Assembly (NCBI GenBank): GCA_029987025.1
Contig: DALTWQ010000015.1
Span: 1 to 21,698 of the forward strand
Length of the DNA: 21,698 bases
Direction: 5' to 3'
From: Methanocorpusculum sp.
GTDB taxonomy: Archaea > Halobacteriota > Methanomicrobia > Methanomicrobiales > Methanocorpusculaceae
Both the position numbers and the translations under genes were made by a program. The notes below the pieces were generated by a model. The model ran no database searches. It had not been told where the DNA came from and worked only from the letters and a program-made list of their open reading frames with translations. Positions 14,351 through 21,698 of the stretch are shown here, in pieces (positions within the stretch are counted from its first letter, which is position 1; each line of letters begins with the position of its first letter).

Positions 14351-15475
14351 ATGAACAAAGTATTACTTGCAGGAGCAGTTGCTATTGCTCTGATGCTCTG
14401 TATTTTTGCTGCAGGATGTGTATCAGAATCAGATACTGAAGCAGTACCAACTCCGACCCCGGAGCCGACACAAAATCCGGAAGAAAAGACCACTATCGAA
14501 GATGTCCGTGCCGCAGCTGTGAAGATTACTGAAGAAGGAATTGCAGCAGAAGCGGCCGTTCATATCGACTACTCCAACATAGACAACTGGATGTATTATC
14601 CTAAGACGCACGAACACGCAGTTGATACCTTCTTCCTGTATCCGACAGCAACACCGGATAACAAGACCTGTTTCTACAGTCCGATTGATGATGCAGGAAT
14701 GAGAACAACCGCTCATAAACAGTATGTTGATGATGGTTCAGAGTTTGAGTCCTGCACTGATGTCTATGCTCCGTATTACCGTCAGGTCTCCCCGCAGGCG
14801 CTTGCCGGATGTACTGCTGATGAGTTCAACTACTACGTCGGCACCATTCCAAAACAGGATGCATTCGATGCTCTTGATTACTACTTCGAACATGCAAACC
14901 CTGGTGCAGAAAGACCGTTTATCTTAGCCGCATATTCCCAGGGTTCGTTTACCACCCGCTATATTCTTTCAGAATACATGAAACAGCACCCTGAGTATTA
15001 CAAGAACATGGTTGCAGCCTATGTTGTCGGATGCCCAGTTACTGATGAGTATCTCGCAGCAAACCCGCATCTTAAATTCGCCAACGGTGAGACTGATACC
15101 GGTGTTGTTATCTCATGGACTGTTGAAGAACCGGGAGCAACTGTTACTGACAACTTTGTCTGGGCAGAAAACATGAATGTCATCAACCCGCTGAACTGGA
15201 AGAAAGACACGACCTATGCCGGTGTTTCTGAAAACCACGGTGCAATGATTACCAACGAGGACGGAACCCAGACTCTTGGAAAGGGAACTGCCGATGCACA
15301 GCTTGACTTAAACCGTAAGGTTGTTATCTGCACTACAGAAAAGTCGCTCTTTGACGGTATGGAAATGATGGACTATATCTTAGGTGAAAAGAGTCTGCAC
15401 CTGAAGGAATACTCACTTTACTACATGAATGTCCGTGAAAATGCTGAAAAACGCATTGCGGAATTCCTGAAGTAA
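14351..15475 (+). CDS. DUF3089 family lipoprotein (alpha/beta-hydrolase-like)
   Basis: A 374-residue secreted, lipid-anchored protein. The N-terminus is a hydrophobic signal ending in a lipobox, FAAGCV, with Cys23 as the likely anchor. A Thr/Pro-rich spacer (about residues 33-43) follows, as is common for archaeal surface lipoproteins. The body matches the DUF3089 hydrolase-like family as I recall it: DTFFLYPTAT, then LAAYSQGSFTTRYIL, whose AYSQG places Ser196 as the nucleophile of an alpha/beta hydrolase elbow, and a late ENHGAM that may hold the catalytic His. Substrate unknown. It has its own TATA box and likely terminates in the T-rich tracts at 15486-15508. Confidence 0.8.
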   Translation: MNKVLLAGAVAIALMLCIFAAGCVSESDTEAVPTPTPEPTQNPEEKTTIEDVRAAAVKITEEGIAAEAAVHIDYSNIDNWMYYPKTHEHAVDTFFLYPTATPDNKTCFYSPIDDAGMRTTAHKQYVDDGSEFESCTDVYAPYYRQVSPQALAGCTADEFNYYVGTIPKQDAFDALDYYFEHANPGAERPFILAAYSQGSFTTRYILSEYMKQHPEYYKNMVAAYVVGCPVTDEYLAANPHLKFANGETDTGVVISWTVEEPGATVTDNFVWAENMNVINPLNWKKDTTYAGVSENHGAMITNEDGTQTLGKGTADAQLDLNRKVVICTTEKSLFDGMEMMDYILGEKSLHLKEYSLYYMNVRENAEKRIAEFLK

Positions 15476-15485
15476 ACTAACCTTC

Positions 15486-15508
15486 TTTTATTTTTCAGCA
15501 GCTTTTTT
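15486..15508 (+). terminator. T-rich terminator after the DUF3089 gene
   Basis: Three T tracts (four, five and six T) lie 10 to 33 bases after the stop. This is typical of archaeal intrinsic termination. Confidence 0.5.
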
Positions 15509-15561
15509 AGATGTGACCTTCATATCTATTGCCGATGAGAGGTAATACAATAGAGTAAGCT

Positions 15562-15966
15562 ATGAAAATAAATACGAATATAAAAACAGTTTTTTCAATC
15601 GGTTTTGTCTTAACGGTTCTTCTGGCATTTACCGCATGTGCCGGCTGTGTACAGGATGAAAATACCTCAGGGACTCCTGTTTCAGGAATCTGGGTAAAGG
15701 AGTACTCAGGCGGCGAGACGTTTATCTATGAGATAAAAGGAGACGGACAGGTTACTGAAATACTTGTTCTCGACGGAGAAGTCTATAAAGTTCCGCACAA
15801 ACTGGTTACCGGAGATGATGGATCATACATGATTGGTGAAAATCGTATAGTCCTAAGTGAAGACGGAAAAACGCTGACTGAAATTCTTCCGTCAGGAAGT
15901 ACTATTGTTTATCAGAAAAATAACGGATACCGCATTCCTGCTGAAACGGCAATTCAGCAGGAGTAA
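15562..15966 (+). CDS. Small secreted lipoprotein, function unknown
   Basis: A 134-residue protein that I do not recognise. It has a signal peptide with a basic start (MKINTNIK), a hydrophobic core and a lipobox ending in ACAGC, with Cys29 as the probable lipid anchor. The mature part is rich in short beta-type segments (GIWVKEYSGGETFIYEI, GENRIVLSEDGKTLTEI), much like the small lipocalin- or META-like domains that report a composed or default value, though no family can be named. It has no ribosome-binding site close to the ATG and no convincing TATA box. It is probably a separate unit from the DUF3089 gene 86 nt upstream. Confidence 0.75.
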   Translation: MKINTNIKTVFSIGFVLTVLLAFTACAGCVQDENTSGTPVSGIWVKEYSGGETFIYEIKGDGQVTEILVLDGEVYKVPHKLVTGDDGSYMIGENRIVLSEDGKTLTEILPSGSTIVYQKNNGYRIPAETAIQQE

Positions 15967-15997
15967 TTTTTCAAATTGTTTTATCTGAATATTTTTT
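15967..15997 (+). terminator. T-rich terminator after the small lipoprotein gene
   Basis: T5 directly follows the stop codon, then a T4 and a T6 run, ending at 15997. It lies in the convergent gap with the SLC13 gene. Confidence 0.45.
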
Positions 15998-16033
15998 GAG
16001 AATGAGTTATTTTGATGTAACTATTCCTGATTT

Positions 16034-16040
16034 AAAAAAA
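16034..16040 (-). terminator. U7 terminator after the SLC13 transporter gene
   Basis: Seven A on the plus strand give U7 in the minus transcript about 19 nt after the transporter stop. The convergent lipoprotein gene has its own tract on the other side of the gap. Confidence 0.5.
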
Positions 16041-16058
16041 GAGATTGTTATTTTATCC

Positions 16059-17585
16059 TCAGCTTGTTACCATCACTGCCCATTCAGGCAGGCCGATACC
16101 GATACCGAAGATTGAAAGACCGATGGTAAACAGCAGAATCGTAAACAGAATAATACCAATCAGATTCAGGAACCATCCGGCGGTTACCATATCCTTCATC
16201 TCGACATAATCCGTACCGTAGGCAACCGCGTTCGGAGGTGTTGCAACCGGAAGCATAAACGCAAGTGAGGATGCCACTGCAACGGTCATCATCAGGATGA
16301 ACGGATTCATCGAAAGACCTGCTGCAACACCGGCCATTACCGGAATCATGATGTTTGCAACGGCCGTGTTCGAGGTAAACTCGGTAAGAATCATAACCAC
16401 AACCGCGAGCAGCAGTACCAGAAGCACCGGCGGGATATGTACGCCGGTAAACGCATTGGCAATAGCTTCAGAAAGACCGCTTGACTTGAATGCTGCAGAA
16501 AGAGACATACCTCCGCCGAAGAGAAGCAGCACTCCCCATGGAATCTTTGATGCCCATTTCCAGTTCAGGGTGAACTCATGTTTCTTCCAGCTGATTGGAA
16601 GCATAAAGAGGAGAAGGGCTGCAAATATTGCAATCGTACAGTCCTCAACTTTAATCGGAAGAATTCCTGCATAGTAGAGTGAGTTAATACCAGGAATTAC
16701 TACATCTCCGATGGTTTTCGGATCCTTGAAAATCCATGCAAGCGCTGCGAAGATAAACACAAAGAGAGTGTTCTTTTCTCCGCGGGACATCGGGCCTAAT
16801 GATTCAAGTTCCTTTGCTAAGACTTCTTTGGTGTGCTCAAGATTCTTGGGCATCCTGCGGTAGGCAATCTTGGTAAGCCAGAGCCACATGATGACAAGCA
16901 TAATGGCAACAAACGGCACACCGAAGAGAAGCCATGAGAAGAAGTCAACCGGCGGGGCTTCGGGGTAGAACTTTGCAAGCATTGATGCAAACACTGCATT
17001 TGCCGGAGTTCCGATAAGTGTTGCAATACCTCCCACACCTGCCGCATATGCAATTCCGAGAACAAGACATCCTGCAAAAGCCCTTTCGGATTTATCCATC
17101 TCCTTCGGTTTCTTATTGGGGATAACGGTGATAATAATTGCAATTGCAATTGGAATCATCAGCATTGCAGTTGCCGAGTTTGACATCCACATAGAAAGGA
17201 ATGCTGTTGCAATCATGAATCCGAGGATAAGCCGTGTGGGGCTTGTTCCAGTTATGGATATAATTTTCAGCGCCATGCGTTTATGTAAATTCCAGCGCTG
17301 CATTGCCATTGCAATCATGAATCCTCCCATGAAGAGGAAAATAACATTATCTGCGTAGGGGATTGCAGCCCCGCTGACGGTTAAAACGCCGAGCAGCGGG
17401 AATGCTACAAGCGGAATAAGAGCTGTCGCTTCTATTGGAATTGGCTGGGTAATCCAGAAGATAACCATCATCACCGTAACGGCAGCTGTCATCTTTGCTG
17501 CGTGAGGCATGACGGATTCCAGCGGCAGCAGCATTACGATTATGAATGCTGCAATACCTGCCAATAATCCATATGCTTTATTCAT
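16059..17585 (-). CDS. SLC13/DASS family sodium:anion symporter
   Basis: An integral membrane protein of 508 residues with many hydrophobic segments in two inverted halves, typical of the divalent anion:Na+ symporter family. Each half carries the substrate and sodium motif: S135-N136-S137 in WMSNSATAML and S405-N406-T407 in EFTSNTAVANIM. The first is SNS rather than the usual SNT, a conservative change. Other family blocks are WITQPIPIEATALIPL near the start and LPVATPPNAVAYGT near the end. The substrate may be a dicarboxylate, sulfate or a similar anion; the sequence does not decide. It is a single-gene unit, divergent from prf1. Confidence 0.9.
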   Translation of the reverse strand: MNKAYGLLAGIAAFIIVMLLPLESVMPHAAKMTAAVTVMMVIFWITQPIPIEATALIPLVAFPLLGVLTVSGAAIPYADNVIFLFMGGFMIAMAMQRWNLHKRMALKIISITGTSPTRLILGFMIATAFLSMWMSNSATAMLMIPIAIAIIITVIPNKKPKEMDKSERAFAGCLVLGIAYAAGVGGIATLIGTPANAVFASMLAKFYPEAPPVDFFSWLLFGVPFVAIMLVIMWLWLTKIAYRRMPKNLEHTKEVLAKELESLGPMSRGEKNTLFVFIFAALAWIFKDPKTIGDVVIPGINSLYYAGILPIKVEDCTIAIFAALLLFMLPISWKKHEFTLNWKWASKIPWGVLLLFGGGMSLSAAFKSSGLSEAIANAFTGVHIPPVLLVLLLAVVVMILTEFTSNTAVANIMIPVMAGVAAGLSMNPFILMMTVAVASSLAFMLPVATPPNAVAYGTDYVEMKDMVTAGWFLNLIGIILFTILLFTIGLSIFGIGIGLPEWAVMVTS

Positions 17586-17652
17586 ATTGTATAATTATTT
17601 GGTGCGGCCTGTATTGAGTGTTTTCCTTAATCCGTGTGAAAGGAAGGTTTAG

Positions 17653-17660
17653 AATATATT
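17653..17660. promoter_or_regulatory. Self-complementary TATA-like element AATATATT
   Basis: This 8-mer is its own reverse complement, in the 127-nt divergent gap between the transporter and prf1. As a TATA box it could serve prf1 with a leader of about 30 nt and the transporter with about 40 nt. A second box, TTTATATT (17693-17700), is only 16 nt before prf1 and looks too close. Neither is certain. Confidence 0.35.
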
Positions 17661-17712
17661 AATGTTGGTATACGTCAAATAATACTGCACACTTTATATT
17701 TGGACAGATAGA

Positions 17713-19014
17713 ATGGCTGAAGTTCCCGTACAGGATTATGCAAAACAGCAGGAGATAGAAAAAGACGAGGCGCGAAAGCGATATGAGTTCAAAAAATCCC
17801 TTGAACGCCTCGAGGAAAAAGAAGGTTCAGGAACCGAACTTATTTCACTCTATATCCCGCCGGACAAACAGATTTATGATGTAACTGCACAGTTAAGAGA
17901 TGAATACGGTCAGTGCTCGAACATCAAAAGCAAACAGACAAGAACCAATGTTCAGAGTGCAATCTCATCCATCTTAGCACGTCTGAAATACTACAAGACA
18001 GCACCGGAAAACGGTATGGCTGTATTCTGCGGGGCAATCAATGTAGGAGGCGACAGAACCGACCTTGAATCCATTATTGTAGAGCCGCCGGAGCCGATTA
18101 AAACCTACAGTTACCGCTGCAGTTCAAATTTCGAACTGGAAACGTTAAAAGAGATGCTCGACGACCGTGTAGTCCACGGTCTTTTAGTCCTTGACCTGCA
18201 GGAAGCCGCTTGGGGAATCCTGACCGGAACACGCATTGAACCAATAGGCAGTACTCAGTCAATGGTTCCGAACAAGCAGAGAAAGGGAGGTCAGTCTTCT
18301 ATCCGTTTCGCAAGAAACCGTGAGATTGCAATCAATGCATTCTTCTCGAAAGTAGGTGAGCAGGCATCTGAAGCATTCCTTGCAGATCCGAAGTTCTTTG
18401 ACCGCTTCAAGGGATTAATTGTCGGAGGCCCTATGCCCACCCGTGATGAGTTTGTCAAAGGAAACTATCTTCACCACGAAGTGCAGAAGCGCCTCATCGG
18501 AAGCCTTGATGCATCATACACGAACGAGTGCGGTCTGCGTGAACTTGTCTTTAACGCACAGGAACTTCTCCGCGGCGAGGAAATCACGGATGAAAAGCGT
18601 GAGATGACCCGCTTCTTTACAGAACTTAGAAAAGATAATCCGGCAGCTGCATACGGTGAAGCAAGTGTCCGTGCAAACCTGGAAGCAGGTGCAGTAGATA
18701 CGCTTCTCCTTTCAGAAAAACTTCGTGAAGCACGGCTTACCATCTCCTGCGGAAACTGTGACTATCAGGAGATTAAGACAATGAGTGTGGAGCCAGGAAA
18801 ACGTTTCAGAGACCTTCCGCTCGGAAGATGTCCGAAGTGTCAGTCTCCGCTTATCCTTGAAAAAGAAGAAGATATCATCGATGAATTAACCGCCCTTGCA
18901 GATACGTCAAATACACGGGTTGAAATCATCTCTGACTCTTCAGAAGAAGGAGGAACACTGCTTTCCGCATTCGGCGGTATTGCAGCGGTTCTCAGATACC
19001 CGACAGGAATGTAA
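17713..19014 (+). CDS. prf1: Peptide chain release factor aRF1
   Basis: Recognises all three stop codons and triggers release of the finished protein. It has 433 residues, slightly longer than many archaeal aRF1s, with a charged N-terminal stretch of some 30 residues before KEGSGTELISLYIPP. The stop-codon motif NIKS is at 70-73 and the catalytic GGQ at 192-194. The C-terminal domain has two cysteine pairs, C346/C349 and C373/C376, that form the mini-domain zinc site. The ATG is chosen because no other Met lies in frame before the conserved core. argS follows after four bases, so the two translation genes are co-transcribed. Confidence 0.96.
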   Translation: MAEVPVQDYAKQQEIEKDEARKRYEFKKSLERLEEKEGSGTELISLYIPPDKQIYDVTAQLRDEYGQCSNIKSKQTRTNVQSAISSILARLKYYKTAPENGMAVFCGAINVGGDRTDLESIIVEPPEPIKTYSYRCSSNFELETLKEMLDDRVVHGLLVLDLQEAAWGILTGTRIEPIGSTQSMVPNKQRKGGQSSIRFARNREIAINAFFSKVGEQASEAFLADPKFFDRFKGLIVGGPMPTRDEFVKGNYLHHEVQKRLIGSLDASYTNECGLRELVFNAQELLRGEEITDEKREMTRFFTELRKDNPAAAYGEASVRANLEAGAVDTLLLSEKLREARLTISCGNCDYQEIKTMSVEPGKRFRDLPLGRCPKCQSPLILEKEEDIIDELTALADTSNTRVEIISDSSEEGGTLLSAFGGIAAVLRYPTGM

Positions 19015-19018
19015 GATT

Positions 19019-20695
19019 ATGTATCAGAAATATTGCAATAAGGTAACATCGCTTCTCAAAGAAGCAACCGGATTAGACGACGTCTTATTAGCAGACGGCG
19101 GAGAACATGCTGACCTTGCATCAACTGCAGCATTCGCTCTTGCCAAGCGCGAGAAAAAGAACCCTGCTCTTCTTGCAAAAGAAATTGTTGATAAGATTAC
19201 TGCAAAGGCAGCAGAAGACGGAATTGAAGTATCCTGCAAAGGTCCGTACATCAACTTTGTTTTCGGCAGCAAATTTGTTGCAGACACTGTCCGTGCAGCT
19301 CGTCTTCCGGAGTACGGCACTCTTCCGCAGAAGACCGACCGCGTCATTATCGAACACACCAGTGCGAATCCGAACGGTCCTCTGCACGTAGGACACATCA
19401 GAAACACAGTAATCGGAGATACACTTGTCCGTGCTTTCAGAAAAGCAGGATATCCGGTTGATGCCCAGTACTACTTAAATGATATGGGACGCCAGATTGC
19501 TATTGTGGCATGGGGTGTTAAGAATCTGCATTACGACCGTCTCCCGAACGAGAAAGGCGATGAGTTCATTGTCCGGCATTATGTCGAAGCAAACAGGATT
19601 GCAAAGGAAAAGCCGGAGATTGAAGCTGAGTTCGATGTGATGATGGAAAAGATTGAAGCAGGTGACCCTGAAACGGTCAAACTCTTCCACGACTCTGTTG
19701 AGACCTGTGCAGAAGGTATCAAGGAAACCCTTGCTTCAATGAATGTAAAGCACGACCGCTTTGTACGCGAAACCACCTTCCTCCGCGACGGTTCGATGGA
19801 AAACGTGCTTTCCCGCGTCGAGGCTCTTCCGAATGCAAAGCATGAGGATAAGATGATGTATCTGGATTTATCCGAACAGGGATTCGGAAACAGATATGTT
19901 CTCAGGAGAAGCAACGGCACATCAGTTTACGCAGCCCGCGACCTTGCATTCCATCTCTGGAAGAATGCACAGTGCGACAGAAGCATCGACATTTTAGGTG
20001 CGGACCATAAGTTAATCGGCGCACAGCTGCAGACGACCTTATCCTTAATCGGGGAACGTCCGCCGGAGATTGTAAACTTCGAGTTCGTCTCTCTTCCTGA
20101 AGGTTCGATGTCTACAAGAGGCGGCGTTTTCATCTCCGCAGATGAGCTTCTCAATGAAACAAAGAAGCGTGCCTTCGATGAAGTTACTGCAAGAAGGCCC
20201 GAGCTTGATGAAGCGTCCCGCAGAAAGATTGCAAACGCAGTCGCTGTAGGTGCCGTCAGGTATGATATCATCAAGGTCTCTGCAGAGAAGTCAACTGTTT
20301 TTGACTGGAAGGAAGCTCTTGACTTCGAACGCCAGAGTGCACCGTATGTGCAGTACGCTCACGCAAGAGCATGTTCTATTCTGGAAAAAGCCCGTGAAGA
20401 AGGCGGATTTAATGAGAACTATGAGTACTCTGACTCGTATGAGATTACTCTTGCAAAGCATCTGGCACACTTCCCGGCGGTTATTGAAAAAGTTGTTACC
20501 GAACTGCGCCCGCACCTTCTTGCAACCTACGTCCGTGACCTTGCAGATTTATTCAACTCCTTCTATCGCTTTGACCCGGTACTGAAGGCCGAAGGAAAGG
20601 TCCGCGATGCACGTCTCACACTTGTTGATGCATGCAGAAACACACTTTACCAGGCGCTCAATGTCTTAGGCATTGAAGCACTGGAGAGTATGTAA
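19019..20695 (+). CDS. argS: Arginyl-tRNA synthetase
   Basis: A class I aminoacyl-tRNA synthetase that charges tRNA-Arg. It has 558 residues from the ATG at 19019, with an N-terminal Add1 domain (about 1-90), the HIGH-type motif HVGH at 123-126 in NPNGPLHVGHIRN, the KMSKS-equivalent GSMSTRGG (Met364-Arg367), and a C-terminal DALR anticodon-binding domain including YVQYAHARACSIL. The open frame runs upstream to 18896 inside prf1, but that stretch is out-of-frame prf1 sequence and not family-like, so 19019, four bases after the prf1 stop, is the start. Only a weak AGGAA-type site precedes it. T-rich terminators follow. Confidence 0.96.
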   Translation: MYQKYCNKVTSLLKEATGLDDVLLADGGEHADLASTAAFALAKREKKNPALLAKEIVDKITAKAAEDGIEVSCKGPYINFVFGSKFVADTVRAARLPEYGTLPQKTDRVIIEHTSANPNGPLHVGHIRNTVIGDTLVRAFRKAGYPVDAQYYLNDMGRQIAIVAWGVKNLHYDRLPNEKGDEFIVRHYVEANRIAKEKPEIEAEFDVMMEKIEAGDPETVKLFHDSVETCAEGIKETLASMNVKHDRFVRETTFLRDGSMENVLSRVEALPNAKHEDKMMYLDLSEQGFGNRYVLRRSNGTSVYAARDLAFHLWKNAQCDRSIDILGADHKLIGAQLQTTLSLIGERPPEIVNFEFVSLPEGSMSTRGGVFISADELLNETKKRAFDEVTARRPELDEASRRKIANAVAVGAVRYDIIKVSAEKSTVFDWKEALDFERQSAPYVQYAHARACSILEKAREEGGFNENYEYSDSYEITLAKHLAHFPAVIEKVVTELRPHLLATYVRDLADLFNSFYRFDPVLKAEGKVRDARLTLVDACRNTLYQALNVLGIEALESM

Positions 20696-20696
20696 A

Positions 20697-20716
20697 TTTT
20701 TTAAACAATTTTTTTT
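20697..20716 (+). terminator. Double T-tract terminator after argS
   Basis: T6 and T8 runs separated by six A/C bases begin directly after the argS stop. It is a clear archaeal oligo-T terminator for the prf1-argS unit. Confidence 0.65.
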
Positions 20717-20777
20717 AAATTCAGCAGTTCTGCTTTGAGACGGCCGATGTTAATTAAAAATCTGCAAATCAGATAAG

Positions 20778-20785
20778 AAAAAAAA
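20778..20785 (-). terminator. U8 terminator after spt5
   Basis: Eight A on the plus strand read as U8 in the minus transcript, 12 nt after the spt5 stop. It ends the ftsZ-secE-spt5 unit in the convergent gap with argS. Confidence 0.65.
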
Positions 20786-20796
20786 GGTTGGAGAAT

Positions 20797-21273
20797 TTAT
20801 TCCTGATTTTTGTCAATCACACGGACATTGTCTCCGCGGACAGTAATCGGAATCGGAACAATTGAATCGTAGAGTTCAACAGTGATTTCCTCTTTGGTGT
20901 GGTCTACGCGCTTGACCACAGCCTTTTCACCCTTGAACGGACCTGCAATGAGTTCGACGATGGTTCCTTCATCAATGCCTGCAACAGCCGGTTTCGGGAC
21001 CAGGAAGTGTTTGATCTCTTCCATGGACGTCTCGTTTTTCAGAACCACTGTTGCGTGTGCAATCGATTCGACAAGTTCCTCGATACGCGCATGTTCCTCT
21101 GGACTTTCCACGAACACATACCCTTTGATGTCTTCCGGCACGATAACAGCTGTTACGACAACATCGGTCATCTCGTTTTCGATGGCTTCGTTGATGTTGT
21201 CGGCTACCGTCCGCTCATGCTTCGACGTCGTCTTGATGATGTAGTAGTGGTTTCCGAATTCTGATTCTGTCAT
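20797..21273 (-). CDS. spt5: Transcription elongation factor Spt5 (NusG-like)
   Basis: A processivity factor bound over the RNA polymerase cleft, working with Spt4. It has 158 residues, as usual for archaeal Spt5: an NGN domain (about 8-92, from HYYIIKTTSKHERTVADNI to the KGYVFVE strand) and a single KOW domain (about 103-155, beginning GTIVELIAGPFKGEKAVVK). It is last in the ftsZ-secE-spt5 unit, 11 nt after secE. In many Euryarchaeota the L11-L1-L10-P1 genes follow; here the neighbour is the convergent argS. Confidence 0.95.
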   Translation of the reverse strand: MTESEFGNHYYIIKTTSKHERTVADNINEAIENEMTDVVVTAVIVPEDIKGYVFVESPEEHARIEELVESIAHATVVLKNETSMEEIKHFLVPKPAVAGIDEGTIVELIAGPFKGEKAVVKRVDHTKEEITVELYDSIVPIPITVRGDNVRVIDKNQE

Positions 21274-21284
21274 TGGCTATAGGG

Positions 21285-21533
21285 TTAGGGGAGGAGATAG
21301 TAGAAGAGCAGATATATCAGGAATCCAATGATACCAATAATGGCAATTCCGAGAGCTGCAACTGCAGAAATCTTCCAGAACTCCTGTTTTGTCGGTCTGC
21401 GTGCGAGTTTCAGTACACGAATGTATTTTCTAAAGAATTCCTTGACGCCTCCGCCTTTCTTGGGAGTCTCAGGTTTCTTCGCGGGGGTCTTCTTTCCCTC
21501 TTTCTTTGCTGCTTGTTGTATTGTATCTGTCAT
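21285..21533 (-). CDS. secE: Protein translocase subunit SecE (Sec61 gamma)
   Basis: A small single-span subunit that clamps the SecY channel. It has 82 residues: a Lys/Pro-rich N-terminal extension (about 1-30), the amphipathic helix with the family block YIRVLKLARRPTKQEFW (37-53), then one transmembrane helix (about 56-80). The extension makes it longer than many archaeal SecE. It sits between ftsZ and spt5, the common archaeal secE-spt5 pairing, with a GGGGAT-type site at 21541-21546 before the ATG. Confidence 0.93.
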   Translation of the reverse strand: MTDTIQQAAKKEGKKTPAKKPETPKKGGGVKEFFRKYIRVLKLARRPTKQEFWKISAVAALGIAIIGIIGFLIYLLFYYLLP

Positions 21534-21551
21534 ATAGAATATCCCCGAGAA

Positions 21552-21698
21552 TTATTTCAGGAAATCAATTTCAAATTTGGATTTCTGTACCTGACTGGTA
21601 CTGGTCTGGGAAACCGTGTTGCTTGCCTGTCCCTTTCCGTAAATCTGCGGAGACTGAACACCGGTTACGATAATCATAGTGCGCATCTTGCCCTGCAT
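21552..21698 (-). CDS. ftsZ: Cell division protein FtsZ, C-terminal fragment
   Basis: The last 48 residues of a protein that runs off the window's right edge. The strand MRTMIIVTGVQSPQI is the conserved last strand of the FtsZ C-terminal domain, followed by a Gln/Ser/Thr-rich linker and the terminal FEIDFLK tail, comparable to the short hydrophobic terminus of archaeal FtsZ. FtsZ is the tubulin-like GTPase that forms the division ring. The position just before secE-spt5 fits the common euryarchaeal order. The GTPase half is not visible, so the call rests on the C-terminal sequence and context. Confidence 0.75.
   Translation of the reverse strand: MQGKMRTMIIVTGVQSPQIYGKGQASNTVSQTSTSQVQKSKFEIDFLK

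Noticed and set aside
18896..19018. Upstream extension of the argS reading frame
   Set aside because: It is out-of-frame prf1 coding sequence with no ArgRS similarity; ATG 19019 directly after the prf1 stop gives the normal N-terminus.
21279..21292. Telomere-like AGGGTTAGGGG between spt5 and secE
   Set aside because: It is a single short chance match in the secE stop and spacer, with no tandem copies.

Overview
The window is euryarchaeal and almost certainly from a hydrogenotrophic methanogen of the Methanomicrobiales; a Methanocorpusculum-like genome is my best guess, from overall sequence feel and moderate GC rather than from a marker gene. The evidence is an archaeal P1/L12 stalk protein, archaeal-type release factor aRF1, Spt5-SecE-FtsZ, short T-tract terminators, TATA boxes about 27 nt before leaderless starts, and four coenzyme F430 (Cfb) genes. 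F430 is the nickel cofactor of methyl-coenzyme M reductase.

Layout. 1-230 (+) is the 3' end of rpl12. 357-2597 (-) is hypF, for [NiFe]-hydrogenase maturation. 2663-3333 (-) is a MntA/HepT (nucleotidyltransferase/HEPN) toxin-antitoxin pair. 3385-7385 (-) is a tight cfbA-cfbE-cfbD-cfbB operon. 7386-7494 is an AT-rich divergent control region. 7495-8372 (+) encodes two overlapping small repeat proteins (HEAT, then TPR). 8466-14190 (+) is a tetrapyrrole operon: precorrin-2 dehydrogenase, hemA, hemB, hemL, hemC, cobA. 14351-15966 (+) encodes two lipoproteins, one with a DUF3089 alpha/beta-hydrolase domain. 16059-17585 (-) is an SLC13/DASS transporter. 17713-20695 (+) is prf1-argS. 20797-21698 (-) is ftsZ(partial)-secE-spt5.

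The genes form a nearly complete route from glutamyl-tRNA to F430: GluTR (hemA), GSA aminomutase (hemL), PBG synthase (hemB), hydroxymethylbilane synthase (hemC), uroporphyrinogen-III methyltransferase (cobA), precorrin-2 dehydrogenase, then nickel chelation (cfbA), a,c-diamidation (cfbB), reductive cyclisation (cfbD) and final ring closure (cfbE). Two steps are missing: hemD (uroporphyrinogen-III synthase) and cfbC (the NifH-like partner of CfbD). The biosynthetic arms are divergent around a shared control region with several short inverted repeats. hypF next door adds a second nickel-enzyme theme.

I see no convincing wholly new system. The observations most worth a second look are: a MntA with two of its three expected catalytic carboxylates replaced beside an intact-looking HepT; an in-frame 9-bp minisatellite inside cobA; the HEAT/TPR pair between the two pathway arms; the symmetric elements in the cfb/HEAT control region; and the separation of rpl12 from spt5-secE-ftsZ, which a single inversion would explain.
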